DNA of 64,000 nt, from NCBI GenBank assembly GCA_935421135.1, contig OW285188.1, positions 17,337,233 through 17,401,232 on the forward strand. The letters run 5' to 3'. The notes below the pieces were generated by a model, which was not told the origin of the DNA, did no database searches, and worked only from the letters and a program-made list of their open reading frames with translations. This DNA is from Bugulina stolonifera. Lineage: Eukaryota; Bryozoa; Gymnolaemata; Cheilostomatida; Bugulidae. Both the position numbers and the translations under genes were made by a program. Of this stretch, positions 23,735-36,100 are shown in pieces (the stretch's first letter is position 1; every line of letters begins with the position of its first letter).

Positions 23735-26700
23735 TTAAAAACAAGGACATTTTATTTCAGAGCCAGGACTAAGTGAATTCTTCCATTGAAGAAACGATTT
23801 GTAGTCAGCTGCTTCCTGTTGCATTGTCGCCTGTAACAGCTGATAATCTTGTTTCAACATTTCATGTTTAGTTTCCAATTCTTCAATTCGAGACTCCAGA
23901 TGAGATATTATCTAAAATGTATAGAACAATAAATGACAGAAAGAAAGTGTGAAGAATGTCTTATATTATAAATAAATGTTTAAGAAATCTTTTTACAATT
24001 TGATGCTTTTCCATTTATCTTCATCGACATTCAAGTTGACATCTTCATTCAACTCCGAAGAAGGGATCATCTGGTGAATTGGTGAACTATTAGCAAAATA
24101 ACTAATAAATAATATGGTAAGATTTTTATTATACAAAAATGAATGAGATTCGAAGTATTAATACATGTATATAGGGGTATAAACTACACTGACACACAAG
24201 AGACTTTACTGCTTATCATACCTGATCTTTGTCCAAATAGAGATCACTGTCTAACAGCTTCTTGGCACTTGGTCTTTTTACAGGATCCGCGTCTACCATC
24301 ATCTCTAGCATGACCATCTACAATTAATATATCACAGTCATTAGTAATAATTATTGTTACTCTATTCAAGAGTTATCCACCTTTTCATGACACTTGTATG
24401 CGGAACATAATGTGGAATATACGGTATTCAGTAGGTATTCAGTAGTTACGGTAACTGAAAAATAGGTCGGCAGCATAAATAAAGCAATCTATCCTGACAT
24501 CTCACAACAAACCTTGGGAAGTCTATTTATCCATCTAGGATGAAAAGTTTAGTTTTATAACCAACACATACTGATAAAAATGCTAAAATTGTTGCATACT
24601 TGACTGTATCAATCCTAAATACTATATTCATAGACAGTCACGTAACATATACAATCATGTACATATTACAATATATACATGTACATGTAGTATTCAATCT
24701 GCCTACAGTGTACAGTGCATTGTTTCGGTGTTTGATACCTCATCGGTGCAGCTCAGAGATATATATGCCTAGGAGCACACCTTGGCAATACTGTACACTT
24801 ACAGAAAAGCGTATTTAAAATGTGCGAAATACACTGAACCAGAGTTCTCAAGCTGCCAGAGACAGCAAGAATTGGGCAAGGCTAGCAGTTCAGTGTATGT
24901 ACATGTAGTATATACTTGTACATGTACATGTAATATATATAATATATACATGTACATGTATATATAATATATACATGTATGCATGTACATGTATATATAC
25001 ATATATGCATGTTAAAAAACCTATTCACCTGCTCAGGCCACCGGGTGAGTAACTCTTTGGGTATAGCTTTATTATTCCTGAGCTTTTTTATTTGGTCATA
25101 TCTTTCCATTTCTGTAGAGAAAGGACAGTAGAGCTCAAACAGAATGATTCCAGCACTGTAGATATCAGTCTAAAATAATTAGTACTTATTATAAACTGTG
25201 ATACTGACATGCATTTAGTAAATCTATTCATAATGGAATGGGCAAGTCATTGTGAATCAACATAGAAATTTAATAAACCAAAGTTATTATGGAATCGGTT
25301 TTTATTTGAACCTTCTGAGATTACTATCATATCCTAGCTCACAGGTCTCTGTTTATGAGTCACATACAATGTATGTTTAGACCTTTAGTTTTCCTCTCAT
25401 GCCATACAGATAAGTAGAGAGAATACAAGATATATATACATGTAGATAGAGAACATAATCTATACTGTAGATTTACAAACTCATAGAACATGACTCATCT
25501 TACCTTTGAGTCATAGACCCTTTGGCTCTGCTGCTCTGGGGAAGAGTAGATACTGGTACCAATACCTTTTGATAACACATCTGTAGCACCAGCACCACCT
25601 GTATACAACATAAGACTATCTCCAATAGTGCTGTGATGTTACACTTCCTATTATGAGATACATTCAGAAATTGGTAATAGCTAAATAAAAACGGATGAAA
25701 TAGTATTCAAGTGGTGTATTTTACATTTAAAATATATATAAGGCAAAAGCTATCACATTGGTGACATGTAATGTGCAACCAATGTTGGCTTCATTACAAT
25801 TTATCAGGGCTAATTTCAAATTTTGAAGTTGTCCTCTCTCTCTATTCATAACATTAGATCTACAAGGTATTGTATGTAAACAGTTATGCAACTACCTGCA
25901 GAGTCCCAGTCTGGAACAAATTCAGACCCAGTTGGGCTAGGAGATATGACTATATCTCTAGCCAGGCCAAAGTCTCCAATCTTCAGAGCACCGTGATTGC
26001 CAATAAATATATTTCTGGTCTACAATTACATTGCCATGGTTATTATTTATGATATGGCGCAGCACTGTAAAATGGAATTGTGGATAGTTGCACTTATATC
26101 CAAACATGTTCTAAATATGCTAGCTATTCAATCACTACACACCACCAAATAACATACATGTACATGTACACTGTAGATTGAAAATCTACATAACATGCAC
26201 ATCATTGCAGTTTTACAATAAAGTGCAGTTATCCACTCTTGAACCTTTGACCCCCAAAAAAACTTTGGGATTGGCTCTTGCAATTCAGGTCAGCTGGATG
26301 TCCCAAGAAAGGGCTAGCATACTTGCAATAATATAGACAAATGTGGGTGCGGTCCAACAGGTAATACTCAGCTTACACCAAGTCTAGGTCTACTGTATGT
26401 ATGCACATGTATGACAATAAGCTGACCTTGATATCTCTGTGTATAATACTTTGTGTGTGTATATAGTCCAGTCCACTGAGTAACTGTCTGGTAAAATGCA
26501 TATTCTCTGACTCGTGTACATGTCCATATACATCTATAATACAGTAACACATGTCCATATACATCTACATTTGTATAATGCAGTAATACATGTCTATATA
26601 CATGTACATATACAATACGGATGGCTGCTCAAGCTAGGCCAAAAATGCTGCTTTCTTGCGTATTTGCTTGGTCAAAGTACACCATCACTTCCTCATCAAT

Positions 26701-29455
26701 GCATCTTAGCTTCTCACTAAAAAATTGGGTGTTGATCTAGTCTTTGGTTGGAAGCAGTCAGAAAATTTATGTCAAAATTGCCGATACTTCTAGTAGGTGT
26801 TAATCTTCCAAAGTCATGGGCCTTTACTATAAAAGTGTTGAACTGCTTGGAAATAAAACAACTACAGTACATGTATTTACAGCAGACTGTATGACACACT
26901 GTTTGGATTGGTTATGATCAGGACTTACCAGGGTGCGGGTAAACACTAAGTAATCTTTTGTTTCTTTTAGTCAACCAATCATGTAGGTTACTGTGGCACA
27001 GCTCCATCTGGATATATAATACTATCCGCTCATTCTACAACAGGAGGAGATAACTACTTATAACTACTTCTCTAAACAACAGACAGAAACAATAAGCCAT
27101 TTACAACTTTTGGCCTCATTTTGTCAGACTTTTGGAAGGTACATGTACATACTATAATAACATACTTAACAGTTATACTAGAGAATGGTATGATAGTACA
27201 GTCAATATCCTACCTCAAATGGGTCATCACCACCAGTCTGATTGTTATTATGTGAAATACTTCCTTCTGATGAACTAATCTCCGTATCATCTGATACCTC
27301 ATGAATCCTTGCTTCTACTCAAAGTACAACACTAATATGTTGAATACACCATAAATGTTTGAATATACATCCCCAGCTTCGTTTCAAAATGGATGACATC
27401 ATACTGGCTTTAATATCGTTATTCAACATCTGCTATTCAACATCCGACTTTTATTTACAGAATTATTGTAATCAAACTACTGTTATATTTAAGTGAAGCG
27501 TACGTAATCAAATCTATTATGCATCCATTATGCGTACTGTTGATAATAGCATAATATTTATAGTAATAATAGTGCACCTAAAAGAAAATGAACCCCATAG
27601 CGAATTGATCACAACTAAGCATAAAATATACACATGTAAATAACATGTTCTACTACTGGCGTAAATCCATTCACCATTATTTTTATCTTCAAAAAGGATG
27701 AGAGAAAATATGGTACTACCAATATTGACAATAGCAGAAAAATAATACAAAGGTCACATGACAATGAATCCAGAGTAAATGAGGACATGTGAGTAAACAA
27801 GTAAACATCTTACCATTGTGTTGATGCCCATTCGGGTCCTGCTCCATCCAGGCTGAGTTGTATCGCACTATGGAAGGATGATTGAGTGTCGCTAATAGTT
27901 TCACCTCTCTCAGCAACTTTCTGCACTTCTCGTGATTCAGGCGCTTCAAACGAATTTTCTTTACGGCATATAAAACTTCGTCTAACTTATTCTTTACCTT
28001 TCAAACATTTTAGACATTGGTATAAAATAGGTCAAGGAAATACATGTAGGTCAACATATCGGTGAATGAACAGAAATCCACTCAAAATTATATAAATAAT
28101 ATATTAAAAGTTGCAACTCCAATTTGTTGCGGAAAAAAGAATGATGGTGCAAACAACTCAATGCACCACAGTATACAGACTTGACAAACATGTAGCGGCC
28201 ATGTATGGATACTGTATGGCCATGTATGGTTACATATGGGTAAGAATCTCTATTTATCTCACTTGGGTAACATAAGGCTTACCTTATACACGGAACCAAA
28301 TCCTCCGGAACCAATCGATTTAATCTCATGGAAGTCACTAGAGTAACGAGATGAGAAGAAGGAGCTGCGGGGATCTGAAGGCGTCCTCATCAGAGGTGCT
28401 ACAGTTGGGTTCGTTATCAAGGACAACCGAAGGTGAGAGTCTGCTGTTAACACCTGAGTATATAAACTCTATGGTACATTGATTAGATTACGCAGTATGG
28501 TAAAAATATTTACTCTAAATACGTAGCATACATGTATACAGGTAGGAGTTGCACTCTTGAGGCTGGGAATATGTGAGGAAACAAGATATTATGCTTAAAC
28601 TATCACATTCTAGGAATGTCAAGAGAATAGCTTACAGACAGTTACCAAGTGGTTTGCAACTCCATAGTTTATCGAATGCCAAAAATTCGGTGCACTCTGG
28701 AAAGAGGCAGCGGCATATTAAACATTATTAAATACAATAATAATTCAGTTACCGGTGGTTGATATCGAGTTGCATTTGCAGGATCGCTGTCAACTAATGT
28801 TACTGTGGCGCGCATCAACTCACTAAAACCGGATATATACTTCTCCCTCCACAAGGCGAATGTGTCGAGGAAAGCTATAGGAGAGAGCATGTCTCGATCT
28901 GTTAGTCTAGAGCATATCTCTACGAATAAAGAACGGATTAATATACATTGTATATTACAATCAACGTAAGATTGTGTACAATTGAATAATAATTTTCTTC
29001 TAACATCCCATTCAAAAGTAAGAAATTCATCTCTAACTTTAAACTAAAAAAACTAATCAGGTTAAGAATTTGAACAGGAGACCGTCTCAAGCTATGCAGC
29101 AACCTACTCCATAACAGTGAGGGCTAACATAGGTGCAGCCCTTAATCTAATTGAAATCTTTTTGAATAGAATTTTTACAAAATAAAATTATGCATACCTT
29201 GAAAGATCTTCTGTCGCTTGGAAGGATTTATCTCGTATAAGCTGCATATGTGCTCTAATAAAGCAGCAGTAAAGATGTGCACGCGGGCATCTTGTCTAGC
29301 TGTTGAAACAGTCAGTGGAGCGATAGGATTAACATCTCCATGGCTGGGTACTGATATTATCTGGTGCTGACGGTTATGCACCAGAGGCCTGCAAGGGTTT
29401 TCAGATATTTGACCTGCTGCTGTGCCGTCTTGAGATGTATAGAAAACAACACTGT
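23735..29455 (-). CDS. EIF2AK1: eIF2alpha kinase of the heme-regulated inhibitor type (HRI), 5' incomplete
   Basis: Twelve exons on minus: 29455-29198, 28919-28753, 28453-28283, 27997-27814, 27317-27214, 27034-26929, 26533-26427, 26019-25896, 25598-25504, 25169-25029, 24317-24222 and 23911-23735 (stop 23737-23735); 575 aa as read. All joins keep phase. The N-terminal part (ALLEHICSLYEINPSKRQKI) matches the HRI heme-binding region rather than PERK or GCN2. Kinase motifs in order: glycine loop IGSGGFGSVYK, lysine in YAVKKI, LYIQMELC, catalytic loop IHRDIKTRN, DFGLARD, and GTSIYSSPEQ. STEMERYDQIKKLR is the helix following the kinase insert-type C lobe. The C-terminal exon is a coiled coil (IEELETKHEMLKQDY). 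HRI phosphorylates eIF2alpha to shut translation down during heme shortage or stress. The kinase insert is short (about 35 residues) compared with vertebrate HRI. The first coding exon, needing a phase-1 end, was not found. Confidence 0.92.
23993..24070 (-). other. Possible alternative exon of the HRI-like gene
   Basis: Downstream of the phase-0 donor at 24222 an acceptor (CACCAG at 24071) opens a 25-codon frame (MIPSSELNEDVNLNV...) ending in TAA. It is in frame with the kinase and would replace the coiled-coil tail. Direct splicing 24222 to 23911 also keeps phase and gives a better family match. Could be a poison or alternative last exon, or chance. Confidence 0.3.
24893..25012. repeat. TACATGTA/TATATA low-complexity repeat
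   Basis: Self-complementary ACATGTACATGTA and TATATA words lie in an HRI-gene intron. Short ACATGTACATG runs recur throughout the noncoding DNA of the window. Confidence 0.85.
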
Positions 29456-30300
29456 CTAAGAGAAAGAAAAATAATTTGATCATACATGTATTATAATTAT
29501 CATTCAAAGGTGGACTGTACTGAAATTTTGAGGTTATAGGCTGAATAGCCTACACCAGTAGAAAGCCCAGAAGACATAGTATTAAAATGTCCATTTGAAC
29601 ATGTACTACAGTTATACTGAAGAATAATTAACCTGGGCAGAGCTTTTTAATGGATGCGCACTTTCTAGGCTTTATCACTTTATTAATCCATGAGTGTGAA
29701 GAAATTAACTTCAAACAATAGAGCTGCACATATGCTACACACAGTATCTTTCTTCTTTTTCTTCTGACAATATCCTCCTATTAGCTGGAGGACTCTAGAG
29801 GAGTACTAACTTGAATAGTTGCTCAGTCCATGTACAGTGTCACATATGCTTTATGACTGCGCTCTATAGCACCCGGCCAACTGAAGGCTGACAGTCTCAG
29901 TTAGCATAAGCTAAACTCTGGTAATAATGTGCGTCAATTTACACTGGAGAGTAAACAATGATATGGGATAGAATATTGTTAGCAATCATGGAACAATGAT
30001 TTTTTTCATTGATTGTATGCAAATTTTGGACTGCTTCATCTCAGATGAATGACTACTACCTGAAGACCTCGAATATCATGCTTGTGTAGCAGAACACCAA
30101 GCATTCGACTGACAAGAGAACTTACCGGCCCTTGTAAACACATGACAACACTAGAGATACTGAAGACTTAAAAGTGCAGTCCGATAATTCCTGAGTGGTC
30201 ATAACCGTCATAGTAGAGAGCTACCTTCGCGATAACAATGTAGGTAATGAACCTGAAAAACATTCCTGCTCACAGCTAAAGTGAGGAATGTAGTGTTGAC

Positions 30301-31597
30301 AAAGATAGTGAAAGGGAAGATCAGACACTCAGGCCAGAAACTGTCCGTCCCCGCCTCCAAACGCGGTCCAAATTAAGAAAAGAGTTGTGCTACCTTGTGC
30401 AGAAATCCGCTCTTGCTATTGGTGTTCCATCGGCCAATCAGATTATATTACTAACAGCGGCATCGAATAAACAGTCTACTTATACAAACGATATATTATT
30501 AGAGAGAGAGCACAACAGTTAAGCGATACTAGTCTATCAGCAGAGCTGGGTCCAAGTCATAGATTTGACTTGATTTTCCAAGTCAAGTCAAGTCACAAGT
30601 CGACTTGACTTGGACTTGCCAACTTGCCGACTTGATTTGACTTTGACTTGCGCATCAATGTAACTTGACTTGGACACATGAATGACTTGTGATTTTGACT
30701 TGGGTTCTGCCAAGTCAATCTGGCAAATAAAAATTTTGTACAGTGTTTAGCCAACATGGAAAAAAGGTCTCAATTGCCTACATATTTATCATTTTTACTA
30801 GATCAGTGCTATACTAGCAGCACTCAGAATATATCAAGGTTAGCTATGAGGATACACAACTCAGGCAATATCTAGGCTGTGTGTACGTGAAACTACACAA
30901 TGCATAGTCACAAGTACACACAGTGCAAGTAGTGTAAGTGTAGCATAGTTGTGGTGTAAGTAGTGAATACAATGTACAGTGCAATAATTACTAGAGTTAA
31001 ATTGCAGGGCTGGCCAGAGGACACTCTGTGCTGTTTGTACCATGTGCTTTTTATATGCTATGTAATACTGTATTACCATTACAATATACAGTATATAATA
31101 CTATATGACCAGTCTCGACCATAGTGCCAATAATACTACTTATATAGACTAGTTCTTTACCATGATTGCATAACATACATGTACATGCCCTGCTACACCT
31201 TGGCATAGGTTTTTCATGGATTGGAATGCCTACTAAAAGAAAAAAGTGATGTTTGAGAAAATGTAAAATTTTTTGAAGTTGTCTTCCACTTGACTTGCAT
31301 TTCGACTTGACTTGACTTTGACTTGACTTGACTTGTGACTTGCATGACAGCTGACTTGACTTGACTTGAGGCAGCACTGACTTGACTTGGACTTGACTTG
31401 CCTCCAGAATTTTAGAAATGACTTGACTTGTTGACTTGCAAGTCAACTTGGACCCAACTCTGTCTATCAGCTATCTAAAAGCTCAACACATTTAAGGCGG
31501 GAAAGTGAATCGCAGAACGTCGGGACTGCCAAATTGGGCGTATTTGGTGGGACAGGGTATTATCATTGAGTGTCCGATCTTCCCTTCCACTATCTTT
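30301..31597. mobile_element. TIR element (31-bp ends) interrupted by a hAT-like insertion
   Basis: The left end 30301-30331 starts AAAGATAGTGAAAGGGAAG. The right end 31567-31597 is its reverse complement with 2 mismatches in 31. Flanks GTGTTGAC (left) and GTGCTGAC (right, offset by one base) may be a decayed 8-bp target duplication. Removing the nested 922-bp element plus one duplication leaves about 367 bp with no coding capacity. Confidence 0.7.
30541..31462. mobile_element. hAT-like nonautonomous element, copy 1 (ACTTG-rich ends)
   Basis: Ends CAGAGCTGGGTCCAAGT and, on the opposite strand, CAGAGTTGGGTCCAAGT are inverted repeats starting with CAG. A perfect 8-bp target duplication TCTATCAG lies at 30533-30540 and 31463-31470. 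Both subterminal regions are packed with ACTTG and CAAGT words, typical hAT transposase-binding arrays. The 922-bp body has no transposase ORF. Confidence 0.95.
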
Positions 31598-31964
31598 GGT
31601 GCTGACTTCTCTCTTTTATTCTGTACCAATCTACTCTTTGATGAGAGCTAATATAATATTCGTGCCAAACAGCAAGGCAGATTCACTAATTAGTTTTCTT
31701 TTCAGCGTAGCCTAAATAGAGGTAGAAAGTGAACTATACCAGATCTTGAGGTTTACAGAATAACACCACAATATTACAAGATGGGCCTGAGACCAGTCTA
31801 TACCTTTTGGTAGACAGCTCATGCACCTCACGGTCAATTAGTTTAACTGGGAACACAACCCTTCACTCCTCTTGCTGATACCGGTGCCTACCTTTTGGTA
31901 GTTAACCCATAGCCTACATCAGCTAGAAAAAGAGTTAAGTGTCGTCTTCCCCTAGCATCTAGAG

Positions 31965-32419
31965 CAGGGGTTCCCAACCTGGGGTACATGTACCCCTAGG
32001 GGTACATTTTAGAAATCTAGGGGGGTACAAAACAAGTTATCAACTTAATACATTTTTGACAGTGATTTTCAGTTACAGACTATCAATTATGAATTATTAT
32101 TATCTATTACTGAACTGAACATCAAATGGTTCACTGATGCAAATGAAGTTGAACTAAACCAGTGTGAAAGCCATAAAACACATGTAGAAATTTGATGACA
32201 GTTATGTTACGTGGTTATCATTGAATAAATTGATAAATAAAAATTCCGTCTACCTGTTGAAGTGATAATGTATATATGTAATGTTAATCGAATTAAACCA
32301 AAGATACCCTTGATTAAACACAGTTTTACAAAGGGGTACTTTGTTTGTTACAAAGGGGTACGTTGTTTGCTGCATGACTGCAAAGGGGTACTTAGGCTAA
32401 AAAAGGTTGGGAACCCCTG
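31965..32419. mobile_element. hAT-like MITE with GGGGTAC subterminal motifs
   Basis: 16-bp inverted ends CAGGGGTTCCCAACCT, perfect 8-bp target duplication ATCTAGAG at 31957-31964 and 32420-32427. Several AGGGGTAC words lie near both ends. 455 bp, noncoding. The ends are the classic CAGGGGTTCCC hAT type. Confidence 0.96.
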
Positions 32420-33074
32420 ATCTAGAGCCTAGGCTGGTACTAGCATTATAGCTAGTATCGGTCTGGTTGGCACTGCACTTGCTAGCCAGACACAACATAA
32501 CACTGTGCCATTCACAATCACTGGCACCACGGCACGTCTACCCGACCAGAGATTAGAGAACATCATCTCATTAGTCATTACCATTTGAAACATCGCCGTA
32601 ACTTATGACATTTCTTTCAAGTATGGGAGGTGGAATGCTCCTCAGAGTTCTTCTCGTGCTTGCATCTTTAGAATTTCCTTCCATTACATGATCCACTAAA
32701 TTAAAATTAAATAAACATTCTCGATTCTGTACCTTCGTTTTCTAGAACTATCAGGAAAAATCAAATAGTGTGAGGTCATAACACTTACAAAGATAGATAC
32801 GGGCGTATTTAACACCTCTCGCTACTTATCTTTCCTCGAGAAGTGAGAGTTTTGGGTAAGCTATAATGATATCTGTTTTAATTCTAATAATTCTTAACAG
32901 CAACTGAACAAAGTAATCATGTTGCAACCTTGACATAATTGCTATTATATATTTCTTTTCGCTTTAGTAGGGTGGTAATGAAAATCCCCAGAACAAAGTG
33001 TAATGTTTATAACTCTGGTTATGTCATGGGTTATGTCGTTCTAGCCACGCCTCTTCATTATGTAAGGGAAATTG

Positions 33075-33082
33075 TATAAAAT
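33075..33082 (+). promoter_or_regulatory. Candidate TATA box of the 8-Cys secreted gene
   Basis: TATAAAAT lies 100 bp before the first ATG and would place transcription start near 33105. Position and match only; no direct evidence. Confidence 0.4.
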
Positions 33083-33174
33083 AAAATTGCGAAAATTCAC
33101 AGACAGTTAGAAGCTAAGTCAATCCCTACGTATTTTTTGAATACAAATTTTCTGTTGTTAATTGTTTATCTGTT

Positions 33175-36100
33175 ATGTTAATCATGCTTAGCCTTGATTT
33201 CAGAACGCTTATTCTGGCTGCAGCAATTGCAGCCAGCCTCTTTGCTGTTGTTGTTAGTGGACCACTACACGCCTCTTGCAAAATAAACTGGTAAGTGGCA
33301 AAGGATAAAAAAGTATGTATGTGGCTATGCCCATCAGATTTAGTGTCTTATTCAGTGTCCAAAATTGTCTGGCAACTGTCTAATCTAATGACTGTGAGTT
33401 TTATATCCCTGAACTCAAATCTTTCACTTTTTAGTTTTTTGTATTTTTTAACTGAATTTTCCCACTGAGACCCTAGTGGTCTAACGTGATGTCTACTCTA
33501 AGTATGCTAAGTAAATATGCAAGAAGTAAAGATGTTGGAGCACATAACAAAGGAAGCTATGTGCCTATTTCAACTGCCTGTAGTAAATTTGATATAGAGC
33601 GTATATAAATATATAGATAGATAGAGGGAGGTTCATACGGAGGTCTTACATGTAATTGGTATCTGGCCATAAATCTAAATAATGTTATGTCTCTATGTAA
33701 AAATCTTCACGTGACTGTTAAAGATCTAGCAAGTACGTGCTGTACAGGTGCATTCAAGTAGCAGCATTAGCAAGTAACTACAAGTAAAGTAACCTAGATT
33801 TTTGAACACGTAAGTACAAGTAGGTATCAAGTACTCTCCAAAGTTTGCCTAAAATATATTTGGGTGCAACAATTCTGCCATTCAACCTGGGTTTTGTCAG
33901 TTAATAATTTCTATTATTCACTTAGACCTACGACACCATCATAAGCAGTGGATGGGGCTATTCCTGTCCAATGTGACATTTCGTACTCATACTTTTTCCT
34001 CTCTTGTTGCGTCCTTATCTTGATTTGCAGTGTGCTGAAAGCAACCATCGAAATGTAATAAATAATTTTTGACCTACCTGTCCACATTCAATATGGATCT
34101 CGCTAGGCCAGGTCAAAATGAGGAAGCGTCATTTGTGACTATGAACGATTTACTTTTTTGCCAATGTAGTTATCATTTATTTTACTTTGAAACAAATAAT
34201 TCTAATAGAACACCAAAGTCAAATATTTTACAAGTAGACCCACACTACTAGTATTAACCAGTTGTAATAATTGCCTGCATGTATTTCATGTATGTTGAGA
34301 GTTTTAACTATCATGGGATACTTTTTACTAATAGCATGTTTTTGGATCAGAACATTGCTTTGATTTTCATCCAACTTACTTTACATCAGTGGTAAAATAA
34401 ACCATTGTACACGTCGCATGTGCAACTGTATTTAATCATGTGTAATCTTTTATACAGGAAGTTTGGTGAAAGTTGTGGCGCTGTTGCCGATGCTCTGGTT
34501 TCACAGATAAAGAAATGGTCTGGACCCTCTGGTTGTGATAATGGTGGGGAGAAGTGTCTATATGCTGTAAGTACACTCTGTGTTAGCCTGTACTTCTTGG
34601 ATGTGGTAGCAGTAACTGTAACAACAGGCCACTAGCATTTGTTTTGTAACATTAACGTATCTACCATTGTCATTGTCATACCATCTATAGACCATAATGT
34701 TATGTCTGAATAAGTTTACTTTCCCTATGGACAACAATAATATAATATATGTGTATATTATCATTGATATGTATACAGCACGCAGTTGAGGTTCAAGTTT
34801 TAAGTGTTACACCAGTAGCATTGTACTGCCGGCCGGTGACCTAATTAAGACAGTTGTATAAGAACATATACATCTGTCCACTCTCATCTGTAGTGTAATC
34901 TATGGGACGTCTGAAATTTATGGACACGTCAACGCTTTCTTATCTAAACTGGCCGGGGTCCTGTAATGATTATGTTTAAATACTACAGCATTATTATTAT
35001 ATGATTTCTCAAGGTTGTTAGTCAAACATCTACCGAGCTGAAAGCTACTCACACAACTCCAAAGCATCACTATGTAGATGATTTGACCTTCACCTTCAGC
35101 CCCAGCACAAAAGCCTGTGAAGTAGAGGTAGCGTATACCACTTACCTATAATAGAATTTATTTTATGTGAGGGCTTTGTCATTTTGATTGACCTGTTGCT
35201 GGCTAGTAGTAGTAAGCAAGCAGCTATCAATACTTCACATATTTTCACTCAGTTATTAACTGATTCAAGTGTGTGACAGCAACTTCACCAAAAGTAAAAA
35301 CACTGCGTTATGTACAGTTTATATAACAAATACTAATGCAAAATTGCTTGACTGAATGAATTGTTTTTGTAATGAACCATGTTCCATACAGAGATATGGT
35401 TTTATTCTAGTTGCTGGTGTTACTCATGCAGTAATCTGTTATAAAGTATTGCTAGTTCATAGTTCAACCAACCCTCAGTGCAACCAACGCATTCCTTCAG
35501 AGTCTAGTTGCTGAGAGATAGTCTGAACTGCACTTATTATGCTAATATCACTTGTTTTCTGCTACGCATATTTATAATTCTCAGGGTTACTCCACCTCTG
35601 AGACATGGTATGCAGTACTTGATTCTGGAACTAACTACTGCAACCTACGAAACCTTGTAGAAGGTAAATACTATGATCAGTATAATATAATGCCTTATAA
35701 TGATAACCATTCAACCTCAGCTTGATAAGTTGTCTATTCGTATTTCAGTTTGTTTTTTTTTACAAAAATAAGTTTTTGATCTTCCAAATACTGTATATAA
35801 ACTCTGGAAGAAGTTGAAAATATGGCACAAACTAAAAACTTATTAGAATTATTTAAAAAATTCATTCTGCTGTGTGGATAAGGAAGAACAACTCCTAAAT
35901 ACTTTCTGCGTTTTAATTTTACTCTTACTACTAGGTGATAGTTAAAATATTGTTTGCTTAGTTTTGTTTTCACTCAGCCGTTTTTAACCACCAGTAGACT
36001 ATGTACAGCCTGCAGTGTGGAAACCAAAGACACCATAAGAGCCTGCAGGTCACCGCCAGCAAGTTGAAACATTTCAACTTGGCAGATACTCAGGCAGTGC

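Larger units (their letters stand above)
29456..33174. other. Divergent intergenic region, HRI-like and 8-Cys gene starts, transposon-filled
   Basis: Holds the missing HRI 5' exon and promoter and the promoter of the secreted gene to the right. About half is transposon (30301-31597 and 31965-32419). A donor-like site on minus at about 30126/30125 (GGGCCG, GTAAGT) does not give the phase needed by exon 29455 and may end an untranslated exon. Confidence 0.5.

Noticed and set aside
30121..30220. Candidate first coding exon of the HRI-like kinase (ATGTGTTTACAAGGGCCG before GTAAGT)
   Set aside because: It ends in phase 0 while exon 29455 needs a phase-1 partner; joined, the frame hits a stop. At most an untranslated exon.
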